Positions 26,133 through 35,668 of a stretch of 64,000 bases of DNA are shown here, piece by piece (within the stretch, counting starts at the first letter, position 1; each line of letters opens with the position of its first letter). The stretch covers positions 1,770,001 to 1,834,000 of the forward strand of contig NZ_AP025627.1 in the NCBI RefSeq assembly GCF_022846435.1. The letters run 5' to 3'. This DNA comes from Parageobacillus sp. KH3-4. GTDB lineage: Bacteria; Bacillota; Bacilli; Bacillales; Anoxybacillaceae. A program made the translations under genes and the position numbers. The notes beneath the pieces were generated by a model, which had not been told where the DNA came from, did not search any database, and saw only the letters and a program-made list of their open reading frames with translations.

Positions 26133-27358
26133 CTATTGATCAATTTTTGTTTCCTGTATATAATGAATCGGTTCATACAGTTGTCTTATACATAGTAAAC
26201 CAACAATTGTAAATGTTAATAAACCAAGTAAAATAACGGTCCAATGAAACCCTATCCAATCAAATAATGCTCCTGTGCACAATACAGAAGTCTGTTGAAC
26301 AAAACTTTCCAGCATCCTTCTCAAAGAGAAAAACCTTCCTAGGTATTCGTCTGGAATTAATTCTTGGCATACCGTATTGGATAAGGGCATGAAAATACCA
26401 ACAACATAACCGAATAGAGCAAAGGAAACAATAGGAAGCCATCCCCATTCTGCTAAGAATAAAGACATTTGGGTAACACCAATGAGAAGGCATGATATCA
26501 ATAATAATGCGACGGAATTTTTGCCTTTCTTGAGCCGACTCACGGTTAAACCAGCAATAAAAATGGATAAACCTTCTGCTCCGTACAACAACCCTTTAAT
26601 CAAAGATGAATCTTGCAATTGACTTATATTGATCACCATCAGATTAAATCCGCCAATAAAAATAAATGGAAAAACCGTTAAGATCAGAATCATCTTAATT
26701 ATAGGGAGACGATTAATTACCGACAATATTTCACGAAATGATCGATGACCTTTTATATTGTGACTTGTTTGTTCTGATGAATGACGACTGGTTATGGAAG
26801 GTTCCTCTATACGTAAAAATAATGTAGACATTAGTAAGAGGAAATAGGCAATAATGGCGATTATAAACAAAGTAGCTACAGAAACATATGCAAGCAAAAT
26901 TCCGGCTAGAACAGCCCCAAATGTTCTTGCTAGCGTGACAAGGTTAAAGTTTAGTGCATTTGCCTTTACTAAGTGTTCTGGTTGTGTAACTTTTGGAATC
27001 GAAGATTGAACAGCGGGAAAATAAAAGGCTGCCGCTCCTCCAATCAATATACTGTACATAAAAACCCACATAAAATTTTCTTGCCAAATTGCAATAAACA
27101 TTGCACATACCGCGATAATCCGCATAATAGATACCCAAAATATAACAGTTTTTTGGATGTCTGGTCGACCACTTTTCCGGCAAAAGGGCCAATAACTATG
27201 CTGAACAAAATTCCGGAAACTAAAATTACTGATTGAAGAAAAAATGAATGAACGTGCTGTTGTAAAAACTCCAGCATTCCTATAACGCCAAACCAGATAC
27301 CAAGTTCAGCAATAAATAACCCCCCAAGAAGAATAAGTAAATTTTGATTTTTCCACAC
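26133..27358 (-). pseudogene. MFS exporter interrupted by one frameshift
   Basis: Two overlapping frames make one 12-segment major facilitator. The N-terminal part starts at GTG 27358 with an AGGGAGAGG ribosome site and runs to about 27150 (MWKNQNLLILLGGLFIAELG ... GPFAGKVVDQTSKK). The rest, in the next frame, runs to 26133 (VFMYSILIGGAAAFYFPAVQ ... SNTVCQELIPDEYLGRFFSL). The junction is a run of six A residues (T on the + strand, 27149-27154); seven would restore a ~409-aa protein. It resembles macrolide/multidrug efflux MFS proteins. A single homopolymer loss may be a recent mutation, slippage-reversible, or a sequencing error. Confidence 0.75.
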
Positions 27359-28213
27359 AGAAAATCCTCTCCCTAAAAATTTGTATGGATTAATTGGAAT
27401 AAATAGCTGTTAAGAATATTAATGTAAACAAAAGAAATGCATTTATGCTTCTAACTCGAAAATAAATTTTTCTGTTTTGACAATAAGGACTAATTATGTG
27501 TAACTATACTTGCCTCGATTTCTACATCTCATCCTCAAATTCCTTCTTTAATGAAGAGGGTGTCCTAAAAGTGGTCTTTCGGGCCCCTCTTGTTACTGTA
27601 GATTAAAAAGCCGCTCCTATGCTCCAATTGTTCGATACTCTTCCTCTGATAATCAAAGACCGATGATATAATGATAATTCGCAGACACAAAATAAATACC
27701 AAAGCTTAAATGTTGCGAATTAACAGGAATGATGTTCATTTACACTTGATTGGGGATTTATGTAAAATAAAACTATGTTCTAAATAATCGATCAAAAATA
27801 GCACATACCAACATTCAAAGGACTTTCAGATGAAAATAGCGAAAGAAGAAGCTAGGAGTGAAAAATAAGATATTACTAGAGGTGGGGATATTTTCTTTTA
27901 TTTAAGTAACGAAGTAGAATAGTCGGAATAAAGGTGAATTTTGTCATTATAACATAATAGAAGGGAATTAATTAGCCCAAACACTATTTGGAAGCTTGAC
28001 AGCTTTAATTAGTTATTTTTTAGTGCAGTTCATTTATTTGGTTGTTTTAATTCTAAAAGATAATGCTATGGGAGCCCTTGCTCGTTTTTTTTCAAATTAC
28101 TCCAATAGCAGCTCTCCTTACATAAGAATTTACTTTTCGATAGAAACCGTTGCATAAAGAAGTTGGCTTTTTAAAATAGTCCCTTGTTATCGTTTGTTGT
28201 TGATTTTCGACCA
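27359..28213. other. Gene-free stretch
   Basis: About 850 bases with no supportable gene. A + strand open stretch around 27998-28150 reads as a hydrophobic segment (LTALISYFLVQFIYLVVLIL) without start or ribosome site and is likely a remnant. Otherwise AT-rich with short dyads only. Confidence 0.4.
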
Positions 28214-28244
28214 AAAGAAAAAACGCTCTATAATAAGAGCGGTT
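28214..28244 (-). terminator. Terminator for the leftward SDR gene
   Basis: Read leftward: AACCGCTCT, a short loop, AGAGCGTT, then TTTTTCTTTT (stem 28222-28229 with 28236-28244). It lies ~120 bases past the SDR stop. Confidence 0.7.
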
Positions 28245-28362
28245 AGTTGAACTATCGAACCCCATAGTGAAGCAACAAAAAATATCGTCGAACTATAATT
28301 TTTACTGTGAACCGTAAACTCCATCTCTCCGCCTCCATATTTTTAACTAAAGTCCTAGCATC

Positions 28363-29220
28363 CTATCTTTTCCATAGCCGTTTTGCCACCATCCGCTCCC
28401 ACCACTTCCACGGCAGCATATTTTTTAAGACAATTCCTAACTTCACGCCTTTGCCAACCGGATACCGCAATTTCGGTGAGGGTGACTTTGCCACTTGCAC
28501 AATCTGTCGGATCACTTCATCCGGAGCAGGTGCCGTATCGGCAATCTGGTTGACATATTTCAAAATTGCCTCCATCTCTTTCACATAAGGAGAATTCGGA
28601 TGGATCGTTACCGCTCCCAGCCCTTTTGACCAGATATCCGTTTTATAGGATCCAGGTTCAATCAAAACTACATGAACGCCATACGGCATCATCTCTAAAC
28701 GCAAAGATTCGCTGAATCCTTCCACCGCAAACTTGGATGCCACATACGGTCCCATAGAAGGGAATCCGATTCGTCCGCTGATACTGCTTATATTCACAAT
28801 CTTGCCGCTTCTGCGTTCCCGCATCGACGGCAAAACAGCTTTCGTTACTGCCACCAAACCGAAAAAATTCGTTTCAAATTGCCGCCGCCATTCTTCAATA
28901 GCAAGTTCCTCCGTGAAGCCACCCGCTGCATAACCTGCATTGTTCACCAACAGATCAATTCGTCCGTAACGGCGAATCACATCCTGAATCACAGTTTCCA
29001 CGGTAGAAAAATCGGTTACATCCAATTGGATAATCTCAATCCGATCCGTGACACCCGCTTCTTTAGCCGCCGCTTCCAGCCGCCCTCTGTTCTTCAAGTT
29101 TCTCATTGAGGCCAGCACGCGGTAGCCTTCGCCGGCAAGTGCCACACTTGTCAGCAAGCCAAAGCCGCTTGAAGCTCCTGTAACAAATGCAACAGGTTGT
29201 TTGTCAAAAGTCTGATTCAC
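28363..29220 (-). CDS. Short-chain dehydrogenase/reductase
   Basis: 285 aa. Classical SDR: NAD(P)-binding FVTGASSGFG at ~12-21, LDVTD, NNAGYAAGG at ~93, catalytic Ser in VNISSISG and the Y-x-x-x-K pair in YVASKFAVEG, then EPGSYKTDIW. The C-terminal tail KLGIVLKNMLPWKWWERMVA resembles YusZ-type SDRs of Bacillus. Substrate unknown. Its GC content is visibly higher than that of the AT-rich DNA on both sides, so it may have been acquired or retained from a different background. No partner genes adjoin it. Confidence 0.87.
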   Translation of the reverse strand: MNQTFDKQPVAFVTGASSGFGLLTSVALAGEGYRVLASMRNLKNRGRLEAAAKEAGVTDRIEIIQLDVTDFSTVETVIQDVIRRYGRIDLLVNNAGYAAGGFTEELAIEEWRRQFETNFFGLVAVTKAVLPSMRERRSGKIVNISSISGRIGFPSMGPYVASKFAVEGFSESLRLEMMPYGVHVVLIEPGSYKTDIWSKGLGAVTIHPNSPYVKEMEAILKYVNQIADTAPAPDEVIRQIVQVAKSPSPKLRYPVGKGVKLGIVLKNMLPWKWWERMVAKRLWKR

Positions 29221-29498
29221 AAGATTCCCTCCGATTAATTAATTATTTCTAGCAAATCAATGGTTATTAAAATCCGCTATATTGTTGTATAAAGAGCTCT
29301 CAAAAAGATGAAGAGTCCGCTAACCACAGTAGTGGATTCTTTTTCAACGATGGTGACTTTCAGAAGCGTTCTCCATTTGTAAAGAAAAAATACTCGTTGC
29401 GCTTGATCACGAATGCTTATTATCACACAGAATTACAGGCGGATTTCCTAAAGAAACTGTTCCTGTTCAGCCTTTTTTGGTGTTTTGCAACAGATACT

Positions 29499-30166
29499 TC
29501 ATGTAGAATGGATGGTTAATAAGGTTTTATTTTTAACAATAATGTTCCAGCCTTCAAGCATTGTTAAAATTTTATTGCCGCTGTTTGATGAATCCGTTGG
29601 AATCTCCGTTTTCGCCAAATCGTTAATCAATGCCGTCATTATCGTTGATAGGGCATATAGCCAAAAAGTCAACCAAAATAAACCAATCGAATGGAGGAAA
29701 GCTGCTAAAATACCCCCTACAGCCCAACCGCCTAATTGAACGCATTGGCTTAAAGTTGATAGAAGGCTGTTCGCCTTCGTCAGCTTGTCATCAGGAACTA
29801 GTATCGGCAACAATGCACCGCTAGCAGGGTTTGCCCAACCATCTAAAAAACAAATAGATAGATAATATGAATGGTTTGGTCTGACATGAAATATGAAGCA
29901 TAAAGTGTAATTATTAAAAGTATCATCGTTTTGCATAACTGAGAATAAACTTAGTATTCTTTTTAAGTTATATTTATCAATTATGAAAGGAGCCAATATA
30001 CTACTAATTGTTCCAGAAACCATATTGATAAGAGGGACAAACGAGATGTAAAAAACGGATTGTGTTTCTTTGTAAATAATGGAGATCAGAACTAGGATAT
30101 AAAAACATCACCTGCATTTGCCAACGTCTGTCCAGTCGCTAATAAGTAAAAGGACTTATTTTTCAA
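29499..30166 (-). pseudogene. MFS transporter, N-terminal 40 percent only
   Basis: Starts at TTG 30166 with GGGAG upstream: LKNKSFYLLATGQTLANAGD VFIS, then a TAG and frame change near 30095, then VLISIIYKETQSVFYISFVP, SGTISSILAPFIIDKYNLKRI, and after another disturbed stretch FLDGWANPASGALLPILVPD with SLLSTLSQCVQLGGWAVGGI. It stops in unrelated sequence near 29510 after about 220 residues. The second half is missing, so it is not functional. Confidence 0.75.
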
Positions 30167-30449
30167 TGAAGTAACTCCCTTTTATTTAGTTTTTTAATCG
30201 GCAAAAAAAGGGGAGTATCACATTGGCTCCACTCCTTATTAAAGATTATTTAATTATGTATTTCAGTTAATTTGCGAAATATTAATAATATTCGTTTATT
30301 TGCAGGAGGTGAGAATTCATGTCTGATATTTAGAAACATTAAACGTTTTGTCGAGAACCGTTTTGATGTGGGCAGACCAAAAATAAATTTAAGTTCCATA
30401 AAAGTAAATATAATCCACATACCAATATAAATTATCTTTCCTTATAAGG

Positions 30450-30550
30450 CTTGACATGGAGCCTCTGCGTGTATGAATTCTTTTGCGAAGGACGCATCAC
30501 AAAAAGAGTTCGCAGAGGCAACCAGCTATCATGCACGCCACTCCATGTAA
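30450..30550 (+). ncRNA. Candidate structured RNA element, copy 2
   Basis: Outer stem ACATGGAG/CTCCATGT (30454-30461 with 30541-30548) and inner stem GCGTGTATGA/TCATGCACGC (30467-30476 with 30529-30538, one wobble). GCCTCTGC (30461-30468) also matches GCAGAGGC (30512-30519), a crossing or alternative pairing also possible in copy 1. It shares ATGGAGCCTCTGCG, AGGCAA and CTATCATG with copy 1. It ends about 100 bases before an IS110 transposase start, the place where IS110 elements encode their bridge RNA. Identity as a bridge RNA is a hypothesis. Confidence 0.5.
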
Positions 30551-30644
30551 AGCTGTGTCTCTAAAATTATATTTTATGAGAAAACTGACCTGTTTTGTTT
30601 CCAGTTTAGTGCATAATTTTTATCTTGTATTTTGCATTAAACAA

Positions 30645-30725
30645 AAATAAAATTCAGTTGTTGGTTTGGATGTTCCAAAAGTGGAAGTCAGATTCAAGCA
30701 TTTTTAGATAAGATAAAGTCGAAGT
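30645..30725 (+). pseudogene. IS110-family transposase, N-terminal stub
   Basis: Reads NSVVGLDVPK, then after a one-base slip SQIQAFLDKIKS. This is the usual opening of IS110-family transposases in Bacillaceae (M-N-x-VVGLDV-x-KGES-x-QAFLDK), including the first catalytic Asp. The start codon has mutated (ATAAAA in place of ATGAA) and the gene is cut after ~25 codons. Confidence 0.65.
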
Positions 30726-30736
30726 TCACAGCTTGT

Positions 30737-31096
30737 TTAATGCTTTTTCAACAGGTCTGTATCTTTTACTCTTTGAAACAATATATAGCCATAGCCACGA
30801 ACCGATAACAAATATTTTGGTTTTTTAGGGTTATCTTCCAGCCGATTTCTAATACGATTGATGTATACATATAATTCGTCTTTGCTTACTAGTGAATGTG
30901 GCCCCCATGCATATGCAATTATTTCTTCGCTTGAAACGGGTCTGCAAATATCCTGAGCAAGACGTTCTAAAATGCGAAATTGAATTCTTGAAAAATGGAT
31001 ACGTAATCCTCTTTTAACTAGTACTTCTTGGCTGACGTCTAAATAACAATCTTTATCTAAGTAGATATAGTGTTGTTTGTAACCAAATTTATCCAA
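30737..31096 (-). CDS. Stand-alone OmpR-type winged-helix DNA-binding protein
   Basis: 119 aa. A complete trans_reg_C domain fills residues ~15-108 (SRIQFRILERLAQDICRPVS, SKDELYVYINRIRNRLEDNP, KYLLSVRGYGYIL) with no receiver domain, so it is not a response regulator. Neighbouring on the same strand is a 487-aa methyltransferase gene (154 bases upstream). Proteins with only this DNA-binding domain can be constitutive regulators or respond through an added sensor; no ligand is visible here. Confidence 0.75.
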   Translation of the reverse strand: MDKFGYKQHYIYLDKDCYLDVSQEVLVKRGLRIHFSRIQFRILERLAQDICRPVSSEEIIAYAWGPHSLVSKDELYVYINRIRNRLEDNPKKPKYLLSVRGYGYILFQRVKDTDLLKKH

Positions 31097-31249
31097 ATGA
31101 ATCGCATCCCTTTTTGAGGTATATAGAGAAAAGGGGTTTTTCTAACTTAAAATTGCAACTTATTGGCACATGAGTTTTTACTTTAACTCCTATTGATTTG
31201 AGTCTCCAGATTTATAAACATTTCATATTTAGGTATGTTTTTTTAATAT

Positions 31250-32713
31250 CTAACATCTTTGTGCTTTAACTCTTTGTGCCGGCCATCTCATAAACAGCTC
31301 TTCTTTTGGAAATTTGTTACAAACTTCACGCCCTCTTTTTTTAAGAGTTTCAATGATCTCTTGACGTGCTCGCCAAGGAAGTTCTCCTAGTTCTTCTTGA
31401 AACCAGCCTAACCCTTGCACATAGTGCTGAACTACTTTTTCAGGCTGATAAAAAGGTGCAGGTGAGATAATCTCCTCGTGCTGTACTTGCTTAAGACCTA
31501 CCCTTCTAAAGTGTTCAGGTACTTCTTCAGGATGAAACAGGAAATCTTTAGGCGGCTCTTTTCTTTTGGCAGCAAGTTCCAAAATCGGGGAAAACCATTC
31601 TTGGAAAAAAGGTACATTCAAGTTTACTTTCAGTGGATGAAAGCTCGCTATTGTTCCACCATAACGTGTGACTCTACGCATTTCTTCTAGAGCAGATTTG
31701 CAATCTGTAAAATGTAAAAAAGCAAAACCAATTACTGCATCAAAACTTTCATCTTCAAACGGTAATTCTTCTGCTTTTCCCTGATAAAATTCTACCCAAT
31801 CAATGCCTAATTCTTTACGCTTCGCTTCCGCTCTTGCAATCATAGCAGGCGAAGGATCAATGGATATGACTCGGCCTTCAGGTCCAACACGGTCGGCTAA
31901 TCCACCTTCAAAAGTAAGTAAGCCGTTTGCACAACCAAGTTCCAGTACTTTCATGCCTGGTTTGATCCCGGCAAAGTCGATGAAACTCCTTCTTAGCATC
32001 ATAGATTCTGGCCATAGTTCCTCAGCTAACTTCTCGAAATCATCAAAAAGATTGAATTGAAAGAGATGCAGCATGTCCAAACGATGAGCAAGAAACCCAG
32101 ATTCTTTTAATATTTTTTTTGTATTTTTGAGATTTTCTTGTCCTTGGTCAGTCAACTTCACATAACGGCGGCCTTCTTTGATCACAATTTGATAGTTTCC
32201 CATTAAAACACCAAGCAACAATTCATCAGATAAGTTGTAATCAATCCAAGGTCTGTGCCAACTTCCAAGTAAAAACTCTCTTTCGGGCATCAAGCCGTAA
32301 TAAGCTAAAGCATTTTGGTTTTCGTAACTCGTTACGAGCCCATAAATTTGCAGGAGAGTGGCAAAATCGTATTTCTGAATAAAATTGTTGACCATTTGGA
32401 TAGCTGTTTTCGCATGTTCCTCATTTACTTCTAATTGTCCTGTTTGTTCATGTGCTAATAATACTGCGGTAGATGACATGATTTCATAAAGCGCTGTTCG
32501 AAACAATCTCTCAGGGATTGGAAGGGTTCCAAAAATTTTAATTCTGTCTTTTTCAAAAATATTTGAGGCGGCGTATTCCCGTGCTTCTAAATCTAAAATT
32601 TCAAAAATTGCTGGATCAAATCGATCACCTGTTTCGATTAACCAGGGACTTATCGCTAATCTAGATTTACAAAAATCTCGAAGTTCAACTGTTAAATCTG
32701 GGAAAAAATTCAC
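31250..32713 (-). CDS. SAM-dependent methyltransferase with long N-terminal extension
   Basis: 487 aa. Residues ~255-400 are a class I methyltransferase: motif I VLELGCANGLL, VISIDPSPAMIARAEAKRKE, then DAVIGFAFLHFTD and the YGG turn. Residues 1-240 are mostly helical with a winged-helix-like stretch (LLGVLMGNYQIVIKEGRRYV, LTDQGQENL), an arrangement seen in some O-methyltransferase-like proteins. The C-terminal ~85 residues are a separate helical end. Substrate unknown. The start has TTC-rich upstream DNA with AAGGTGAG. Possibly linked to the downstream winged-helix gene. Confidence 0.8.
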   Translation of the reverse strand: MNFFPDLTVELRDFCKSRLAISPWLIETGDRFDPAIFEILDLEAREYAASNIFEKDRIKIFGTLPIPERLFRTALYEIMSSTAVLLAHEQTGQLEVNEEHAKTAIQMVNNFIQKYDFATLLQIYGLVTSYENQNALAYYGLMPEREFLLGSWHRPWIDYNLSDELLLGVLMGNYQIVIKEGRRYVKLTDQGQENLKNTKKILKESGFLAHRLDMLHLFQFNLFDDFEKLAEELWPESMMLRRSFIDFAGIKPGMKVLELGCANGLLTFEGGLADRVGPEGRVISIDPSPAMIARAEAKRKELGIDWVEFYQGKAEELPFEDESFDAVIGFAFLHFTDCKSALEEMRRVTRYGGTIASFHPLKVNLNVPFFQEWFSPILELAAKRKEPPKDFLFHPEEVPEHFRRVGLKQVQHEEIISPAPFYQPEKVVQHYVQGLGWFQEELGELPWRARQEIIETLKKRGREVCNKFPKEELFMRWPAQRVKAQRC

Positions 32714-32991
32714 TTGCTTCTCACCTTCCTGAAACTTTTGATTAATCAGTAATTCCTCAACTTAATTTTAATTTCCAGATTGTAGACATGGCAAGTATAT
32801 AATTTACATATAAATGAATTGTTTCAAAAAATAGGCTTTAGTCTGTGTAAAAAAGAACTATTTGTTTTATCTATACAGTAGATCATAAATAGGTATAAAG
32901 TCCTGGTTATCTTAATGAACTGTAAGGTTTTCGACGATAAAAATTTGATAATTTTTTATTGAAAGATAATTCTGGATTAGGGGAACAAGAG

Positions 32992-33888
32992 ATGAAACTA
33001 ATAGCGATTGATATGGATGGAACATTACTAAATGAGAATTTAGTTATTAGTAAGAAAACAGTTAAAGCAATTAAGAGGGTCCAGAGAAAAGGCCATATTG
33101 TGATCATTGCAACTGGAAGAGCTTATTTAGATGCTTTAAAGATTATTCAGGAGTCAGGACTCCGATGTCCTATTTTAAGTGTTAACGGTGCAATTCTATA
33201 CAACGAGGATGGGGAACGTATTTTTGATTGTACTATGAATTGTTCGACAGTGGAACAGATTATATCGTTGCTACAAGAGGAGGATTTATATTGTGAAATT
33301 TATACTAATGTAGCAACATATCGTCTTAATGGAGGAAAGGATAAATTGTTAATTGAGCTAGATAGACTAAAAAAATCAGTACTGCAAATAAATGAAGATC
33401 ATTTGTGGAATATTGCACAGAAACAGTTTCTTCAAGCGGGTGTTGTAAATATTGACAATTTCTCATCTGTTTTTGTTAACAAAGATCACAGATATTACAA
33501 AATTTTAGCTTTCTCATTTGATCAAAACAAATTGAGCAAAGTGAAATCAAAACTGAAAGCTTTGAATGGGATAGCGATTAGCGGATCTTCTGATTACAAC
33601 ATCGAAGTGACAAATGAGTTAGCTCAAAAAGGAGCGAGTTTAATTAAAGCTGCAGAATACTATCAAATACCTATGTCAGAAACTGTTGCGATTGGTGATA
33701 GTTATAATGACGTTTCTATGTTTAGAGTCGCTGGTGTCAGTATTGCAATGGGAAACGCTGAAGAGATAATTAAAAGCCAGTGCATGTTTACCACTAAATC
33801 AAATGATGAAGATGGAGTCGCTTACGCTTTAGATTCATTTCTGGATTTTAAAGAAGGTGAAAAAAGATGTAATTTCAACAATGTTTAG
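32992..33888 (+). CDS. HAD-superfamily Cof-type sugar phosphatase
   Basis: 298 aa from the ATG at 32992 with AGGGGAA upstream; the longer TTG-started ORF from 32959 lacks a ribosome site. HAD motif I DMDGTLLNE with nucleophile Asp7 and acid/base Asp9, motif II in ILSVNGA, motif III Lys in ELAQKGASL, motif IV GDSYNDVSMF. The large C2B cap between motifs II and III is typical of Cof/YidA phosphatases acting on sugar phosphates. First gene of a rightward unit of seven; it could dephosphorylate a pathway intermediate or clear a toxic one. Confidence 0.88.
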   Translation: MKLIAIDMDGTLLNENLVISKKTVKAIKRVQRKGHIVIIATGRAYLDALKIIQESGLRCPILSVNGAILYNEDGERIFDCTMNCSTVEQIISLLQEEDLYCEIYTNVATYRLNGGKDKLLIELDRLKKSVLQINEDHLWNIAQKQFLQAGVVNIDNFSSVFVNKDHRYYKILAFSFDQNKLSKVKSKLKALNGIAISGSSDYNIEVTNELAQKGASLIKAAEYYQIPMSETVAIGDSYNDVSMFRVAGVSIAMGNAEEIIKSQCMFTTKSNDEDGVAYALDSFLDFKEGEKRCNFNNV

Positions 33889-33944
33889 GATAATTTTATT
33901 CTGTTTAGTCTATTTTTAATTTTTAAAAAAGAGGAGGTTTTAAT

Positions 33945-34736
33945 ATGGAAAATATCCTTGCAATTAATATTAATGACATGATTGATGTTCAGGCTATTGT
34001 AGAATCATCAATTAATGTGAAAGATCCAATCATTTTTAACGTAAGTAAGGCTGCAATTAAGTTCGCTGGGCTGGAGTACTTAGTAAGCCTTTTTGAGGTA
34101 GCAAAAAAGAAGAAGCCAAATATTCTTTTGCAATTGGATCATGCAACTGAGCTTGATTATATTCAAAAGTGTGTAGAAATGGCTCCGTTTGATATTGTTA
34201 TGGCAGATGGGTCAAAAAAAGATTTAGAAGAGAACATAAAATTTACAAAACAAGTGGTTGAACTTGGGAAAAAAATTGGTTTTCAAGTAGAAGGTGAAAT
34301 TGGGATCGTTCCAGATAGTTTACAGGAATGGAATGAAACATGTTACACAAATGTGGAAGATGCTAAATATTTTGTTCAGGAAACGGATGTAGATTATCTA
34401 GCTGTATCAGTCGGAAATGTTCATGGCTTTGGTGAAAAGCAAAAACTCAATCAAGCATTAATAAAGGAATTATCTAAAGCTACTGGCAAGCCTCTTGTGC
34501 TGCATGGAGCTGATTTCCTTAATGATGAAGAGCTCATACAAGCTATGAAAAATGGTATCCGTAAAATAAATATTGGACCGGATATTCGTGTACCTTATTA
34601 TGACACTTTAGTTAACTTTAAAGGTCATTCAAATGTGGATCATAGAAAAGCTTTATTGGACGCGAAAGAAGCAATGAAACGGGTGCTTGAACATAAATTA
34701 AAGATCGTGTATAGGGGAGAGAAAATTTCGATATGA
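33945..34736 (+). CDS. Class II (zinc) ketose-bisphosphate aldolase family protein
   Basis: 263 aa, about 20 short of GatY/KbaY/FbaA. AAGAGGAGG precedes the ATG. Zinc and catalytic residues are in place: LQLDHATE (Asp catalytic, His ligand), VEGEIG, SVGNVHGFG (His ligand) and LVLHGAD (His ligand). The family's K-x-N-V/I-x-T-D phosphate site reads KINIGPDIR and the segment after MADGS lacks the usual S/H pair, hinting at a changed substrate. It overlaps the kinase start by 4 bases (ATGA), so the two are translationally coupled. Expected reaction: cleavage of a ketose phosphate or bisphosphate made by the kinase. Confidence 0.85.
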   Translation: MENILAININDMIDVQAIVESSINVKDPIIFNVSKAAIKFAGLEYLVSLFEVAKKKKPNILLQLDHATELDYIQKCVEMAPFDIVMADGSKKDLEENIKFTKQVVELGKKIGFQVEGEIGIVPDSLQEWNETCYTNVEDAKYFVQETDVDYLAVSVGNVHGFGEKQKLNQALIKELSKATGKPLVLHGADFLNDEELIQAMKNGIRKINIGPDIRVPYYDTLVNFKGHSNVDHRKALLDAKEAMKRVLEHKLKIVYRGEKISI

Positions 34737-35668
34737 AAATCGGCATCATTACCAGTGGTGGAGATGCGCCAGGAATGAATGCAGTTCTTTACCACTTGTG
34801 GGCAAGGCTGTCAAAAGATCATCATATCACCTTCTACAAAAATGGAGTTGCAGGATTATTTAATGGTGAAATAGTGCAGCTTACTGCAGATGATCTATAC
34901 AGTAATTTACGAGCAGGAGGTACGATCATAGGTACTTCTAGAGTTAAGGATGAGGAGTTTAGAGCAAAATTGAAAACATTTGCACCCGAAATTGATGTGT
35001 TAATTGTATTAGGTGGAGATGGTTCTCTACGATATATCTGTAGAGAACTTAACCAATACGTTTCTGTCATTGGAATACCATGTACTATTGACAATGATGT
35101 GCCCGGTACCGACTATTCTATAGGTTTTGATTCAGCTTGTAATTTTTACTTAACAATGTATGATTATCTTCTAAAAACAGGAACTTCATTGAGAGAACGA
35201 ATTTTTATTTTGGAAACTCTGGGAGGTTCTACGGGTTTTTTAGCAACTGCTGTTGGTAGCAGTTTAAATGCTGATATTGTTCTAATTCCCGAATTACCTT
35301 TTAAAACTATAGAAGTAGCTGCAAAATTGGAAAGAGTAGTTTGCTCAAAAGGCTTTGCAATAGCTGTAGTTAGTGAGGGGATTGAGTCGGAAAAAACAGT
35401 ACATCAGTTAGAAGAGTTTTGTAATCACCGGATACGCTTTTGTAGACCAGGACATATTGCACGTGGTTGTACACCGACATTTCGGGATATAGAGATGGCA
35501 CGTAGGTTTTCCGAATATGTCGAAAAAAGCATCAATGAAAGAAATTTCGGGATCTCGGTTGTTAAACAAGGCAATAATTTTTCCCATTTATCTTTTGAAA
35601 CGCTTAATTTATTACCTCACAAGATCCCAGAAATAACCGAAAATGTGCAGAGAGGTGAATATAATTGA
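34733..35668 (+). CDS. Phosphofructokinase-family sugar-phosphate kinase
   Basis: 311 aa. PfkA fold: ITSGGDAPGMN at 7-17, ATP-type GGDGS at 94-98, and TIDNDVPGTDYSIGFDSA from 118 with the catalytic base Asp120. The family's canonical M-G-R motif (E. coli Arg171) reads L-G-G here (ILETLGGSTGFLA), and the C-terminus is short. So it may not be a standard fructose-6-phosphate kinase. It lies between an aldolase (4-base overlap) and an isomerase (4-base overlap, TTGA), which points to a dedicated isomerase-kinase-aldolase route. Confidence 0.85.
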   Translation: MKIGIITSGGDAPGMNAVLYHLWARLSKDHHITFYKNGVAGLFNGEIVQLTADDLYSNLRAGGTIIGTSRVKDEEFRAKLKTFAPEIDVLIVLGGDGSLRYICRELNQYVSVIGIPCTIDNDVPGTDYSIGFDSACNFYLTMYDYLLKTGTSLRERIFILETLGGSTGFLATAVGSSLNADIVLIPELPFKTIEVAAKLERVVCSKGFAIAVVSEGIESEKTVHQLEEFCNHRIRFCRPGHIARGCTPTFRDIEMARRFSEYVEKSINERNFGISVVKQGNNFSHLSFETLNLLPHKIPEITENVQRGEYN

